Below are positions 1 through 9,761 of a stretch of 64,000 nt of DNA, piece by piece; position 1 is the first letter of the stretch, and each line of letters starts with the position of its first letter. A program made the translations under genes and the position numbers. Source of the DNA: Noviherbaspirillum autotrophicum (GTDB lineage Bacteria; Pseudomonadota; Gammaproteobacteria; Burkholderiales; Burkholderiaceae_D); assembly GCF_000818395.1 (NCBI RefSeq), contig NZ_JWJG01000028.1, positions 2,255,397-2,319,396 of the forward strand, written 5' to 3'. The notes below the pieces were generated by a model, which saw nothing but the letters and a program-made list of their open reading frames with translations, did no database searches and had not been told where the DNA came from.

Positions 1-1009
1 CGATGGCCGCGATGGCGGCGGCAGCTGCCAGCGGATGGCCGGTGTAGGTATAGCCATGGAAGAATTCAATCGCATTTTCCGGCGCGGCATCGAGGAATGC
101 GTCTTGAATGTCTTGCCGTACGAGTACCGCACCCATTGGCACTGCGGCATTGGTCAGGCCCTTGGCGCAGGTAATCATGTCCGGCACCACGCCAAAGTGA
201 TCGGCGGCAAACGCCGCGCCGAGGCGCCCGAAGCCGGTGATGACTTCATCAAAGATCAACAGGATGCCGTACTTGTCGCAGATGGCGCGCAGTTTTTGCA
301 GGTAGCCCTTGGGCGGCAGGATCACGCCGGTCGAGCCCTGGATCGGTTCGACGATGACGGCGGCCACGGTGGCCGGGTCGTGCAGGGCGAGCAGGCGTTG
401 TTCCAGCTCGTCCGCCAGTTCCGCGCCGTGTTCCGGCAAGCCGCGCGAAAATGCATTCTTTGCGATATCGAGCGGATGGCGCAGGTGGTCGGCGCCAGCC
501 AGCGTCGGGCCGAAATGCTTGCGGTTGCCGGCGATGCCACCGACCGCGATGCCGCCGAAACCGACGCCGTGGTAGCCGCGCTCGCGGCCGATCAGGCGGG
601 TGCGCAAACCGTCGCCGCACATGCGGTGGTAAGCCAGTGCGATCTTCAGGGCGGTGTCGACCGATTCCGAGCCGTCGTTGCAGAAAAAGACGCGGTTCAA
701 ACCTTCCGGCGCGATGGATGCCAGCTTGCTGGCAGCCTCGAATACGAGCGGATGGCCCATCTGGAAGGTCGGCGCGTAGTCCATCACGGCGGCTTGCTGC
801 TGGATGGCGGCGGTGATTTTCGGATGGCAGTGGCCGGCGTTGACGCACCACAGGCCGGAAGTGCCGTCGAGGATCTGGCGGCCGTCATCGGTCGTGTAGT
901 ACATGCCGGATGCGGCGGCGAGCAGGCGCGGCCTGGACTTGTATTGCCGGTTGGCGGTGAAGGGCATCCAGAAATGGCTGGTGTCGATATTGTCAGGTAT
1001 CTCTTTCAT
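1..1009 (-). CDS. Class III (omega-amino acid type) aminotransferase, C-terminus cut by window edge
   Basis: PLP-dependent fold-type I transaminase of the omega-amino acid/beta-alanine--pyruvate group, which moves an amino group from an omega-amine donor to pyruvate or a similar keto acid in the cytoplasm. About 336 residues are visible. The N-terminus has the family signature (HFWMPFTANRQ), followed by GSESVDTALK for PLP phosphate binding, the IFDEVITGFGR segment with the PLP-ring aspartate, and CAKGLTN with the Schiff-base lysine. Family members are about 440 residues, so roughly the last 100 lie outside the window. The ATG starts KEIPDNIDTSHFW, which matches the usual family start. It is divergent from dusA. 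The exact substrate cannot be read from sequence. Confidence 0.9.
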   Translation of the reverse strand, partial: MKEIPDNIDTSHFWMPFTANRQYKSRPRLLAAASGMYYTTDDGRQILDGTSGLWCVNAGHCHPKITAAIQQQAAVMDYAPTFQMGHPLVFEAASKLASIAPEGLNRVFFCNDGSESVDTALKIALAYHRMCGDGLRTRLIGRERGYHGVGFGGIAVGGIAGNRKHFGPTLAGADHLRHPLDIAKNAFSRGLPEHGAELADELEQRLLALHDPATVAAVIVEPIQGSTGVILPPKGYLQKLRAICDKYGILLIFDEVITGFGRLGAAFAADHFGVVPDMITCAKGLTNAAVPMGAVLVRQDIQDAFLDAAPENAIEFFHGYTYTGHPLAAAAAIAAI

Positions 1010-1116
1010 GCGGCTCTCTTTGGGAGTGGGTGCTGTGGCGATGTTTCGCCCTTGGCGGCCAGATGATTTCTGGGCTTTTACTCTGTACAACAGCGCATCA
1101 ATGCAACGGACTCTGT

Positions 1117-1131
1117 CCGGTACAATACCGG
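1117..1131. promoter_or_regulatory. Perfect inverted repeat with embedded -10-like TACAAT just before dusA
   Basis: CCGGTA-CAA-TACCGG is a perfect 6-bp inverted repeat with a 3-nt centre. It contains TACAAT, a good -10 hexamer, and ends only 6 nt before the dusA ATG. It could be an operator over the dusA promoter or a short 5' hairpin. No clear -35 is visible. The functional role is inferred. Confidence 0.3.
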
Positions 1132-1137
1132 CTAATT

Positions 1138-2175
1138 ATGAGCGCCTCATTGAAATCCGCCAAGTTGCCCCCGCGCCGCCTGTCTGTTGCTCCGATGCTG
1201 GATTGGACAGACCGTCATTGCCGCATGTTTCACCGCCAGATCACGCGCCATACCTGGTTGTACACCGAGATGGTGACGACTGGCGCGCTGCTGTACGGCG
1301 ATGTGGCCCGCCATCTCAATTTCAATGACGAGGAACATCCTGTCGCATTGCAGCTGGGTGGCAGCGAACCGGCCGACCTGGCGAAAAGCGCGAAGCTGGG
1401 CGAGCAATGGGGCTACGACGAAATCAACCTGAATTGCGGCTGCCCGTCCGAGCGCGTGCAGAAGGGGGCCTTCGGCGCCTGCCTGATGGCAGAGCCGCAA
1501 CTGGTCGCCGATTGTGTCAAGGCCATGCGCGACGCAGTGGCGATCGACGTGACGGTCAAGCACCGCATCGGCATCGACCAGGTCGACTCCTACGAGTTCG
1601 TGCGCGACTTCGTCGGCACCATTGCCGATGCCGGTTGCCAGACCTTTATCGTACATGCGCGCAATGCGATCCTGAAGGGATTGAGCCCTAAGGAAAACCG
1701 CGAAATCCCGCCGCTCAAGCCCGACTATGCCTACCGCCTCAAGCGCGACTTCCCGCAGCTGGAAATCATCATCAACGGCGGCATCAAGACGCTGGTCGAG
1801 ATCGATGCGCATCTGCGCCAGGTCGACGGCGTGATGATCGGGCGCGAGGCCTATCACAATCCCTACCTGATGGCGGCCTTCGATGCCCGCTATTACGGTG
1901 ATGCGGCGCCGGTGAAATCACGCGCCGAGGTGTTGCAGGCGATGCTGCCCTATATTCACGACCAACTCGCGCGGTATGGAAAGGTTGCCGGCAAGAGTGA
2001 GCCGGGCGGCGGACTGAAGCTCAACAGCATTACCCGCCACCTGCTCGGGCTGATGGCCGGCATGCCGGGGGCGCGCACCTTCCGTCAAACCCTGTCCGAT
2101 GCAAAGAAGCTGGCTGCGGGAGACCCCGCGCTGCTGATGGAAGCATTCGCCCGCACGCAACCGCTCGCGGCCTGA
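1138..2175 (+). CDS. dusA: tRNA-dihydrouridine(20/20a) synthase DusA
   Basis: FMN-dependent TIM-barrel enzyme that reduces uridine to dihydrouridine in the tRNA D-loop (U20/U20a). With the ATG used here it is 345 residues, the usual DusA length. An upstream in-frame start would add 36 residues unrelated to the family, so the later ATG is preferred. Visible motifs are VAPMLDWTDRHCR (residues 17-29, FMN site) and INLNCGCPSERVQ, where Cys102 of GCPSERV aligns with the catalytic cysteine that protonates the uracil. VMIGREAYHNPY marks the C-terminal phosphate-binding strand. It appears monocistronic and is divergent from the aminotransferase. Confidence 0.95.
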   Translation: MSASLKSAKLPPRRLSVAPMLDWTDRHCRMFHRQITRHTWLYTEMVTTGALLYGDVARHLNFNDEEHPVALQLGGSEPADLAKSAKLGEQWGYDEINLNCGCPSERVQKGAFGACLMAEPQLVADCVKAMRDAVAIDVTVKHRIGIDQVDSYEFVRDFVGTIADAGCQTFIVHARNAILKGLSPKENREIPPLKPDYAYRLKRDFPQLEIIINGGIKTLVEIDAHLRQVDGVMIGREAYHNPYLMAAFDARYYGDAAPVKSRAEVLQAMLPYIHDQLARYGKVAGKSEPGGGLKLNSITRHLLGLMAGMPGARTFRQTLSDAKKLAAGDPALLMEAFARTQPLAA

Positions 2176-2333
2176 GGCTGGTCAGCTGCCCGGCGCCGTC
2201 CGGCGTGGCATGGAAGCTGCTAAAAATCCTGTCTTTTCCCTGGGGCGCTTTGACGCATTCGGCGCGCTTCGGATCGATTTGCCTCATGCGGCGGCCATCG
2301 TGCCGCTGTCATTCAGTCCAGGAAGGATCAGAC

Positions 2334-3194
2334 ATGGCGCAGGAAAAACCAAATATCACTCCCCAGCATCAGGATCATCAGCCCGGCTCGGAAGCGGCCA
2401 TGTCCCCGCCGCCGCAAGCGGAAGGAAAGAATTACAAGGGCAGTGGAAAACTGAAGGGCAAGGTCGCGCTGATCACGGGCGGCGACAGCGGCATTGGCCG
2501 CGCGGTGGCGATCGCGTTTGCCAAGGAAGGGGCGAATGTCGTCATCTCTTATCTTGAGGAACACCAGGATGCGCAGGAAACGCGCCGCCTGATCGAGGCG
2601 GAAGGGCGGGAATGCGTGACGCTCGCCGGCGACGTGGGTGATTCATCGTTCTGCAAAAAAATGGTGGACACGACCGTATCCTCGTTCGGCAAGCTAGATA
2701 TTCTCGTCAACAACGCTGCCCAGCAATACCCGCAGCAAAGCATTACCGACATTTCGGACGAACAGCTGGAAAAAACGTTTCGCACCAATATCTTTTCGAT
2801 GTTTTACGCGGTGCGCGCAGCCTTGCCGCACCTGAAGCCCGGTGCGCGCATCATCAACACGACGTCAGTGACCGCATATCGCGGCAGTTCACACTTGCTG
2901 GACTATTCGGCGACCAAGGGCGCGATCGTCGCCTTCACCCGCTCGCTGTCGCAGCAGTTGGCCGAGAAGGGGATTTACGTGAATGCGGTGGCGCCCGGAC
3001 CGGTATGGACGCCGCTAATTCCATCTACCTTTTCGCCGGAGCAAGTGTCCAAGTTTGGCGAAAAGGTGCCGCTGGGCCGCCCGGGGCAGCCGGACGAAAT
3101 TGCGCCGGCCTATGTCTACCTTGCCTGCGACGATGCTTCCTACATGACCGGGCAGGTGCTGCATCCGAACGGCGGCGAAGTGATCAACGGGTAA
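2334..3194 (+). CDS. SDR-family oxidoreductase, stress-protein type (YghA/GSP39-like)
   Basis: NAD(P)-dependent short-chain dehydrogenase of 286 residues. A hydrophilic N-terminal extension of about 40 residues rich in Pro, Gln and His precedes the Rossmann domain. This layout is typical of the YghA/general-stress-protein-39 subgroup related to glucose dehydrogenases. Visible are the cofactor motif TGGDSGIGR, NNAA, the catalytic serine after INTTS, and YSATK with catalytic Tyr and Lys. The ATG has an AGGAAGGA Shine-Dalgarno sequence 7 nt upstream. Longer in-frame starts lack one and add unrelated residues. It ends 46 nt from the convergent sigma-54 regulator. The substrate is unknown; stress protection is inferred from the subgroup. 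Confidence 0.88.
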   Translation: MAQEKPNITPQHQDHQPGSEAAMSPPPQAEGKNYKGSGKLKGKVALITGGDSGIGRAVAIAFAKEGANVVISYLEEHQDAQETRRLIEAEGRECVTLAGDVGDSSFCKKMVDTTVSSFGKLDILVNNAAQQYPQQSITDISDEQLEKTFRTNIFSMFYAVRAALPHLKPGARIINTTSVTAYRGSSHLLDYSATKGAIVAFTRSLSQQLAEKGIYVNAVAPGPVWTPLIPSTFSPEQVSKFGEKVPLGRPGQPDEIAPAYVYLACDDASYMTGQVLHPNGGEVING

Positions 3195-3240
3195 GGCCCG
3201 ACGGTAAGGCTCGATGATGGCCGCACCGCTGGTGTGGCCG

Positions 3241-4203
3241 TCAATATTCCTTGAGACGGTTGTACAGCGTCTTGAGGCTGATACCCAGTGTCTCGGCGGT
3301 GAGCCGCTTGTTGCCGCTGTAATGCTTCAGGGTGGCGAGGATGATTTCGCGCTGCGCGTCGGCCAGCGGCGTGCCGACGAAGAAATTCAGGCAGCCTTCA
3401 TGGACGGTTGGCTTCTTGCTTGCGAAATCCGAAATGCACTCTTCCACATCGAGCGTGTCGGTGGCGAGGATGAATGCGCGCTGCACCACGTTCTTGAGTT
3501 CGCGCACATTGCCGGGCCACGAGTAGGAGCGGATGACGTCGAGCGAGCTGCGCGAAAACACTTTCTGCGTATTTTCCTTTTCGTTGAGTTCCTGCAAGAA
3601 AGATTGCGCGAGCAATTCGATGTCGCTGCCCCGCTCGCGCAATGGGGGCACGCGTACCGGAAACACCGCGAGCCGGTACATCAAGTCTTCGCGCAGATTG
3701 CCTTGCTTGACTGCGACTTCAAGGTCGCGGTTGGTGGCGGCGACCAGACGCACGTCGACCTTTACTTCTTCATCGCCGCCGACGCGCACGAAGCTGCCGG
3801 ACTCGAGCACGCGCAGCAGCTTGACTTGCATGTCGACCGGCATCTCCGTGATTTCGTCGAGGAACAGTGTGCCGCGCGAGGCATGTTCAAAATAGCCGAG
3901 GTGCTGGCGCATGGCGCCGGTAAAGCTGCCTTTCTCGTGTCCGAACAACGCCGCTTCGATCAGGTGCGCCGGAATCGCGCCACAATTTACGGCGACAAAG
4001 GTTTCCGATTTGCGCATGCTGGCTTGGTGGATTGCATTGGCAATCAATTCCTTTCCTGTCCCGCTTTCACCTACCAGCAGGACGGTTGCATCGGTGGCGG
4101 CGACGCGCTCGATCTGCTGATAGAGCCGCTCCATGGCGGGAGACGCGCCATACATGACGCCAAAATGCTTGACTGATTTATCGAGAGACATGTTGGTTTC
4201 CAT
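3241..4203 (-). CDS. Sigma-54-dependent transcriptional activator without receiver domain
   Basis: Stand-alone AAA+ enhancer-binding protein of 320 residues that would remodel RNA polymerase-sigma-54 at -24/-12 promoters. Visible are Walker A GESGTGKE (45-52), GSFTGA (92-97, the sigma-54-contact loop, usually GAFTGA), Walker B GTLFLDE (111-117), sensor/arginine-finger segments and a C-terminal Fis-type helix-turn-helix (about 297-320, ending LYNRLKEY). It begins almost directly with the AAA+ domain, so it lacks the usual N-terminal sensory domain and may be controlled by expression level or a partner protein. It is clearly paralogous to the two-component version 1.2 kb downstream. Two in-frame ATGs 12 nt apart leave the start slightly uncertain. 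Confidence 0.9.
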   Translation of the reverse strand: METNMSLDKSVKHFGVMYGASPAMERLYQQIERVAATDATVLLVGESGTGKELIANAIHQASMRKSETFVAVNCGAIPAHLIEAALFGHEKGSFTGAMRQHLGYFEHASRGTLFLDEITEMPVDMQVKLLRVLESGSFVRVGGDEEVKVDVRLVAATNRDLEVAVKQGNLREDLMYRLAVFPVRVPPLRERGSDIELLAQSFLQELNEKENTQKVFSRSSLDVIRSYSWPGNVRELKNVVQRAFILATDTLDVEECISDFASKKPTVHEGCLNFFVGTPLADAQREIILATLKHYSGNKRLTAETLGISLKTLYNRLKEY

Positions 4204-4674
4204 CTGCCCAGATCACGTGGAAAACGACGGATCGAGGACAAGAGCTGTTTCCACGAGTTTCATATCCTGATGGAAGAGGGATTGGCGTGAATCCAGTTCT
4301 GCTATACAAATCCCATTATGTGCGGGTGGAATGCCTTGTCGGGCGGGTCGGGAGGGCCGCTGCCGAAAATCACTACCACGCCGAAAAATGCACCGGAACA
4401 CCCTGTGATCATGGGGCTGTACTCCATCTCACAATACACGATATTGCGGCGCGGGTGTGTCGATACTAGAGCCGATTGGTCAATTCTCTATCTGTATCAA
4501 ATGTCGGACAATTCCGATGCGCCGCCGGGTCCTCTGACACGGCAACTTCTTAATGGCCGCAACTTTCTTCGTACAGGAAACACATTCGCTGCATTGCCTG
4601 TGAAAGCGACGAACTTATCGCAATTGAAATGGTCAAGAACGTCACATTGTCCATTTTATGTGAAAGGAACAACA
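4204..4674. other. Intergenic region between divergent sigma-54 activator and small lipoprotein
   Basis: About 470 nt with base composition closer to AT balance than its neighbours. Possible reading frames run through it, but none has a good ribosome site or recognisable product. It must hold the promoters of both divergent genes. I found no convincing -24/-12 element or strong inverted repeat. Confidence 0.5.
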
Positions 4675-4914
4675 ATGAAGACGCTCCTCAATGCATCGAA
4701 GGTTTTGCTGGTCGTTGCTGCACTGGGCATGGCTGCTACCGGCTGTGAACGCCGTGGCGCCGATCAAAGTTCGGGCTCCAGTGGCAGCTCGGGCACGTCC
4801 GGATCGTCCCAGTCCGGTTCTGGTGCCGCCGGTGGCTCGTCGGGCTCTTCCGGCTCCATGGGCGGCGGTTCGGGCTCTTCCGGCAGCTCCGGCTCTTCCG
4901 GTTCAAGCAAGTAA
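4675..4914 (+). CDS. Small Ser/Gly-rich lipoprotein
   Basis: 79-residue predicted lipoprotein. A Lys-containing N-terminus and hydrophobic stretch lead to MAATGC, a relaxed lipobox with Cys24 as the lipidated residue. After a short charged segment the mature part is almost entirely Gly and Ser with repeated SGSSG units, a low-complexity flexible tail. The ATG follows AAAGGA at good spacing; an upstream in-frame extension lacks a signal sequence and is rejected. It stands alone between two sigma-54 regulators. No enzymatic function is visible; an envelope spacer or stress lipoprotein is a guess. Confidence 0.7.
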   Translation: MKTLLNASKVLLVVAALGMAATGCERRGADQSSGSSGSSGTSGSSQSGSGAAGGSSGSSGSMGGGSGSSGSSGSSGSSK

Positions 4915-5419
4915 GGAATTATCTGGCAATGCGATCGTGTGCAGATACTAAATTGTTCCGGTAGCTGCGCTTTCAGTCTGTACGCTGTACCTCGCGGTGA
5001 GGGGGCGCGCATCACGCGCGTCCGCCCGCTGTAATCGGTATAGCGGTCATATTCTTCGGGTATTTATCACGACCGATGCAGGCTAGCTATGCTGGCTGCG
5101 TCGTGTGATGCAATTCCCGGCCACTACGGTCGGCGCTGTTCTTGACGCATGCCACATTCGTTCTCGGGCAGTCAGTGTATTGACGTCCGGGCCCCTCATG
5201 CATGAAATGAAAATCGGCGGGAATGTCCCCGTGAAATGCCGGTCTAATAATTCTTGATGCATGCGCACGGCCCATGAACCGTGATTGTGGGCATGGTTGC
5301 CGCCGCTACCAGCTGGATGCGGCAATGACGGGCTTAGCTGTTTGCGAAATGGCAGAAGCCGCCGAGAATTGAACTGATAGTGTCTTACTCCGGGAACTGA
5401 ACTGTTTACAGAAATCGAT
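4915..5419. other. Long intergenic region upstream of the response regulator
   Basis: About 505 nt with no credible gene. Reverse-strand frames here extend antisense into the receiver domain and encode low-complexity Ser-rich sequence, so they are treated as shadows. It presumably holds the leader of the response-regulator gene. No sigma-54 element with the correct GG-N10-GC spacing was found close to that start. Confidence 0.5.
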
Positions 5420-6817
5420 ATGCCACACGTACTGATCGTCGATGACGACGTCAACACCCGAGAGGCGCTGGTGGAAATCACTGCTGCCGAAGGGTTCTCA
5501 ACTGCTGTAGCAGGAAATATCCGCGAGGCACAAGCGCAAATCATGCGCCAGCGCCCCGACGTGGTGCTGATCGATCTGAAGCTGCCCGATGGCAGCGGCA
5601 TGGACTTGTTCAACGACATCGAATCGCGCGCCACTACCGAAATTGTGCTGATTACCGGCCATGCCAGCGTCGAGACCGCGGTCGAGGCCTTGCGCCTGGG
5701 CGCTGCCGATTATTTGACCAAGCCGATCAACTTCCGCCGCCTGAAGTCGCTGCTGTCGCGCATCCCGCGTACCGTCGACCTGAAGGAGGAAATCGGCGTG
5801 CTGCGCAGCGAGCTGCGCCGCCTCGGCCACTTCGGCCAAATGCTGGGTGCCGCGCCGGCGATGCAAAAGCTGTATAACCACATTGGGCGCGTGGCGCCGA
5901 CCGAGGCGACCGTGCTCTTGTTGGGCGAGTCCGGCACCGGCAAGGAACTCGCCGCGCAAACCATCCATGATCTCAGCCTGCGCCAGAAACACCCGTTCCT
6001 GCCGGTGAACTGCGGCGCGATTTCGCCGCAGCTGATCGAGAGTGAAATCTTCGGTCATGAGAAGGGGAGCTTCACCGGTGCCGACCGTCAGCACAAGGGC
6101 TACTTCGAGCGGGCCAACGGCGGCACGCTGTTCCTGGATGAAATCACGGAGATGCCGATCGAGCTGCAAGTCAAGCTGCTGCGCGTGCTGGAAACAGGTA
6201 CGTTCATGCGCATCGGCAGCAACCAGGAAATCGAAACCGATGTGCGCGTGGTCGCGGCCACTAACCGCGACCCGGAATCGGCAGTGTCCGAAGGCAAGCT
6301 GCGGCTCGACTTGTATCATCGCCTGAATGTTTTCCCGTTGCGTATCCCGCCCCTGCGGGAGCGCGGCGCCGACATCGAATTGCTGGCGCAGCATTTTCTC
6401 GACGAGCTCAATACCACGCACGGCACCAGCAAGACGCTCTCCGCCGATGGGCTGGCTTGCCTGTCCAATTACCATTGGCCGGGTAATGTGCGCGAACTGC
6501 GCAATTACATGCAGCGCGCATTCATCCTGTCCGACCACACGATCGATGCCAGCGCGCTGGCGCCGGTCATTACCACCCAGTCGCCGGTCGGCATGACATT
6601 GGCCATCCCGGTCGGCACCTCGCTGGCCGAAGTGGACCGCAAGCTGATTTACGCAACGCTTGACCTGTGCGGCGGCGTCAAAAAGCGCGCCGCCGACATC
6701 CTCGGTATCAGCCTCAAGACGCTGTACAACAGGCTGGAGGAATACGGGCCGTACGACGGCATGCACAAGGCAGAAGAACCGTCCGCAGTGCAGAGCGGGA
6801 GTGGCTCCTACCATTAA
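5420..6817 (+). CDS. NtrC-family sigma-54 response regulator
   Basis: 465-residue two-component activator. The receiver domain (1-120) has acidic residues at 8-10, phospho-acceptor Asp52 in [11 protein letters not shown], and Lys101 in YLTKP. The AAA+ domain carries Walker A GESGTGKE (169-176), GSFTGA (216-221) and Walker B GTLFLDE (235-241). The Fis-type HTH near the C-terminus ends in [12 protein letters not shown]. Once phosphorylated it should activate sigma-54 promoters. It resembles the receiver-less protein just upstream over the AAA+ and HTH parts, including near-identical recognition helices, so the two may share DNA sites. The hybrid kinase encoded convergently next door is a plausible partner. 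Confidence 0.93.
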   Translation: MPHVLIVDDDVNTREALVEITAAEGFSTAVAGNIREAQAQIMRQRPDVVLIDLKLPDGSGMDLFNDIESRATTEIVLITGHASVETAVEALRLGAADYLTKPINFRRLKSLLSRIPRTVDLKEEIGVLRSELRRLGHFGQMLGAAPAMQKLYNHIGRVAPTEATVLLLGESGTGKELAAQTIHDLSLRQKHPFLPVNCGAISPQLIESEIFGHEKGSFTGADRQHKGYFERANGGTLFLDEITEMPIELQVKLLRVLETGTFMRIGSNQEIETDVRVVAATNRDPESAVSEGKLRLDLYHRLNVFPLRIPPLRERGADIELLAQHFLDELNTTHGTSKTLSADGLACLSNYHWPGNVRELRNYMQRAFILSDHTIDASALAPVITTQSPVGMTLAIPVGTSLAEVDRKLIYATLDLCGGVKKRAADILGISLKTLYNRLEEYGPYDGMHKAEEPSAVQSGSGSYH

Positions 6818-6868
6818 GTGCTGTAAGCACTATTAAGCCTCCACTCCACGCCTGACTTCTGCGTGAAG

Positions 6869-6890
6869 CCGGCTCCCGCCCGGGAGCCGG
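6869..6890. terminator. Perfect hairpin between convergent genes
   Basis: CCGGCTCCCG-CC-CGGGAGCCGG is a perfect 10-bp inverted repeat between the convergent response-regulator and hybrid-kinase genes. There is no T-run on either side, so it is either a bidirectional RNA-end hairpin or simply a stable structured element. The terminator function is inferred from placement. Confidence 0.45.
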
Positions 6891-6901
6891 TGCGCAACGC
6901 C

Positions 6902-9730
6902 TTACTGGGTCCGGGCCACCATCGTATCGATCACGACGATCAATTCTTCCGGGGCGACCGGCTTCGTCACATGCATCTGGAAGCCGGCAGTCAGCGCGCG
7001 TATCCGGTCTTCCCGCTGTGCAAATGCGGTCAGCGCGAGCGCCGGCATGCGTTGCAGCGGCGCGGTTTTGCCATCCGGTTTCCATGCCCGCAGCTTGCGC
7101 AGGACGGCATAGCCGTCTTCGCCCGGCATGGCGATGTCGCAGACCAGCACGTCGGGCAGCCGTTGGTCGGCCAGCGTCGGCAGCCAGGCCAGCACCTGCT
7201 GGGCCGAATCGGCTGCGAAGACATCGGCGCCGGCCGTGGTCAGCACCACCGTCAGCGATTCGCGCGCCTCGGCCTGATCGTCGATCAGCAGGATGCGCAA
7301 GCCCTCGAGCGACGGTAGCGGCAGGTTGGCAGAAGCGTTTTCCTCGAGCGTGGCAACAGCATATTTGTCGCCGCCCACGCGCAGCGGGAGGGACACGGAA
7401 AACATGGTTCCCTGGCCTTCGCCGGCGCTTTCTGCCCTGACCTGCCCGCCGTGCAGCTCGACCAGGTGGCGCACCAGGAACAGGCCGAGCCCGAGGCCGC
7501 TATGGTCGCGCGTGCTGGACGTGTCTTCCTGGCTGAAGCGGTCGAACAGGTGCGGCAGGAATTCGGAGGAAATTCCCATGCCGTTATCGCGCACGGTGAC
7601 GCGGATTTCGGCGCCGATCTTGTCGGCCGCCAGCCATACGCTGCCGTTTTGCGGGGTGAACTTGACGGCATTCGACAGCAGGTTCCAGAAGATCTGCTGC
7701 ACGCGGTCGGAGTCGCCCTCGATCTGTTCATCGGCAATGCGATAGGTGCAGGTGATGGCGATATTCTTGGCCGCCGCCGTCGGACGCACGCTTTCTACGG
7801 CGGCTTCCAGCAGGGGAACCAGGGCCAGCGGCTGTTTGACCAGGCGAAGCTTGCCGCTCATCATGCGCGTCACGTCGAGCAAGTCCTCGATCAGGCGCAC
7901 CTGTTGTCCCACGCCGGTCTTGATGCCTTGCAGGGCGCGTTGCGCCAGCGGCGCCGATGTGACGTCCTTCAGGTAGTTTTCCAGCACATGGGCCCAGCTC
8001 TGGATGCCGTTCAGCGGGGCGCGCAATTCATGCGACACGATGGCGAGGAATTCGTCGCGCGCACGCGCTGCGGTTTCTGCCTGAATGCGTGCCGCGCGCT
8101 CGCGTACCAGCAAGTCGTCACGCTCTTTCTCGGCACGGGCGCGCTCGGTGACGTCGTAGGCGATGGCGACTACCGATTCGATGCGGCCGTGCGGGTCGGT
8201 TTCGGGGACCATGCGGCCGGAAAAGAAGCGGGTCTGGCCGTCGATGATGTTGTCGAAATCGAGACGCTGCTCGCGCCCAGTGCGAAACGCCGCTTTGGCG
8301 GCTTCATCCCAGGCCGCCACCATGGCGGGCGGCAGGCCGAGCTCGGCCTTGGTCTTGCCGATATAGTCGGACGGCTCGATGCCAGCCAGCTTGACGACTG
8401 CCGGATTGACGTACAGGTGGCGCATGTTGCGGTCGATGCGGGAAATGATGTCGGGAGAGTTTTCCACGAGGGTTTTGAATTCGATTTCGCGTCTGAGCAA
8501 TTGTTCTTCGGCCCGGCGCAGGCGCGTCACGTCGTTGACAGCTGCGACCACGCCGCGCACTGCCCCGTGCTCGTCGCGCTCCGGTACGTACATCAGCTGC
8601 AGGCAGCGTTCTTCGCCGCCGGGCGCGTTGATGCGCATTTCATGTTCCTGCGGCTGGCCGGCCAGCGCCGCGTCGAGGTACTGCCTGATGCGCGCGAAGG
8701 CTTCCTGCCCGACGATATCGGGCACGCGCCGGCCGATCACGTCCGGCGCGCGATAGCCGAAGCGGTCGGCATAGGTGCGGTTGACGAAGCGCAGGCGGTA
8801 GTCGCGGTCGCACTGGGCAATGAAGACGGGCAGGGCGTCAGTGATCAGGCGTAACTGTTTTTCCTGCTCCCGCAATTCCTGTTCGGCATTCTTGCGCTCG
8901 GTGATGTCGATCACGGTGGAGGAAAACCCGCGCACCTTGCCGTCGTCGGCGATATCGGGCGTATAGCTGACGATCACGTGGCGCCGCCCGAGGTCGTTGT
9001 CGACGGTTGCCTCATACCGGATGCGTTCGCCGGCCAGGGCGCGGGCAATTTGCGGCTGCAGTGCCGGGTAGGCCGCGCCCAGCGCGTCGCGCAGCGATTT
9101 GCCGACGATTTCTGAGCGTGGCTGCTTGAACCACGGCTCGTAGGCGGCGTTGACGAAGCGGTATCGTTCGCCGGAATCGATATAGGCAATCAGGATCGGC
9201 ACCGCGTCGGTGATCAGGCGCAAGTATTGATCCTGCTGATCGAGCGCCGCGGCAATGTGCCGGCGTTCGGTCAAGTTGCGCAGTACCACCAGGCGGCCAT
9301 TCGGGTCGTCCATATCGGGATAGGGCGCCACCGTGATTTCGGCATCGAAACCGGTTCCATCGTCACGCATCAAGCGATGCTCCAGAGACACATTGGCCGG
9401 CCCTTCCTCGACCGTGCTGCGCAGGTGCTGGACGACGGCGCCGCCGCCGTCCGGATGCAGGAAGTCGAACAGGGAATGGCCATGCACCTGTTCCGGATTG
9501 CTGCAGCCCAGCAGGTCCAGCGCGGCCCGGTTGGAACCGACGATCCGTGCGTCGCGCAGCAGGAACACGCCGTCGACGCACAACTCGATCAGATGGCGGT
9601 AGCGCTGCCCGCCCGGATGGTGGTCCAGGCGGGGTGGGATGGTAGACATGGCATGCCGCGTGACGTCATGGTGTGTTGTGAAAATGCCGGTGTTGCGAAT
9701 AGATGAAATCTGATTGCCAGGAACCGCCAT
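6902..9730 (-). CDS. Hybrid sensor histidine kinase with four PAS domains
   Basis: 942-residue soluble hybrid kinase with no transmembrane segments. It has four successive PAS/PAC units over about residues 40-545, several ending in the TERK/TERR-type linker. A HisKA domain follows with the phospho-accepting His in FLAIVSHELRAPLNG. The HATPase domain has N-box NLLSNAVKFTP and G-boxes DNGMGI and GLGLGLFLV. A C-terminal receiver has its Asp in VCDIAMPGEDG. A GGAGGAAGGAG ribosome site about 11 nt before the first ATG supports the longest start. It lies 31 nt after galU on the same strand, so co-transcription is likely. Multiple PAS domains suggest cytoplasmic redox, light or small-molecule sensing, unspecified. 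Confidence 0.93.
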   Translation of the reverse strand: MAVPGNQISSIRNTGIFTTHHDVTRHAMSTIPPRLDHHPGGQRYRHLIELCVDGVFLLRDARIVGSNRAALDLLGCSNPEQVHGHSLFDFLHPDGGGAVVQHLRSTVEEGPANVSLEHRLMRDDGTGFDAEITVAPYPDMDDPNGRLVVLRNLTERRHIAAALDQQDQYLRLITDAVPILIAYIDSGERYRFVNAAYEPWFKQPRSEIVGKSLRDALGAAYPALQPQIARALAGERIRYEATVDNDLGRRHVIVSYTPDIADDGKVRGFSSTVIDITERKNAEQELREQEKQLRLITDALPVFIAQCDRDYRLRFVNRTYADRFGYRAPDVIGRRVPDIVGQEAFARIRQYLDAALAGQPQEHEMRINAPGGEERCLQLMYVPERDEHGAVRGVVAAVNDVTRLRRAEEQLLRREIEFKTLVENSPDIISRIDRNMRHLYVNPAVVKLAGIEPSDYIGKTKAELGLPPAMVAAWDEAAKAAFRTGREQRLDFDNIIDGQTRFFSGRMVPETDPHGRIESVVAIAYDVTERARAEKERDDLLVRERAARIQAETAARARDEFLAIVSHELRAPLNGIQSWAHVLENYLKDVTSAPLAQRALQGIKTGVGQQVRLIEDLLDVTRMMSGKLRLVKQPLALVPLLEAAVESVRPTAAAKNIAITCTYRIADEQIEGDSDRVQQIFWNLLSNAVKFTPQNGSVWLAADKIGAEIRVTVRDNGMGISSEFLPHLFDRFSQEDTSSTRDHSGLGLGLFLVRHLVELHGGQVRAESAGEGQGTMFSVSLPLRVGGDKYAVATLEENASANLPLPSLEGLRILLIDDQAEARESLTVVLTTAGADVFAADSAQQVLAWLPTLADQRLPDVLVCDIAMPGEDGYAVLRKLRAWKPDGKTAPLQRMPALALTAFAQREDRIRALTAGFQMHVTKPVAPEELIVVIDTMVARTQ

Positions 9731-9761
9731 GGTGAAAACTGCTCCTTCCTCCGTTTCTGAA

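Noticed and set aside
4283-4308. Sigma-54 promoter near TTGGCGTGAATCCAGTTCTGC
   Set aside because: GG to GC spacing is 15 instead of 10 nt.
5083-5634. Reverse-strand reading frame of 183 codons before and across the response regulator start
   Set aside because: Ser-rich low-complexity translation, no ribosome site, antisense to a conserved receiver domain.
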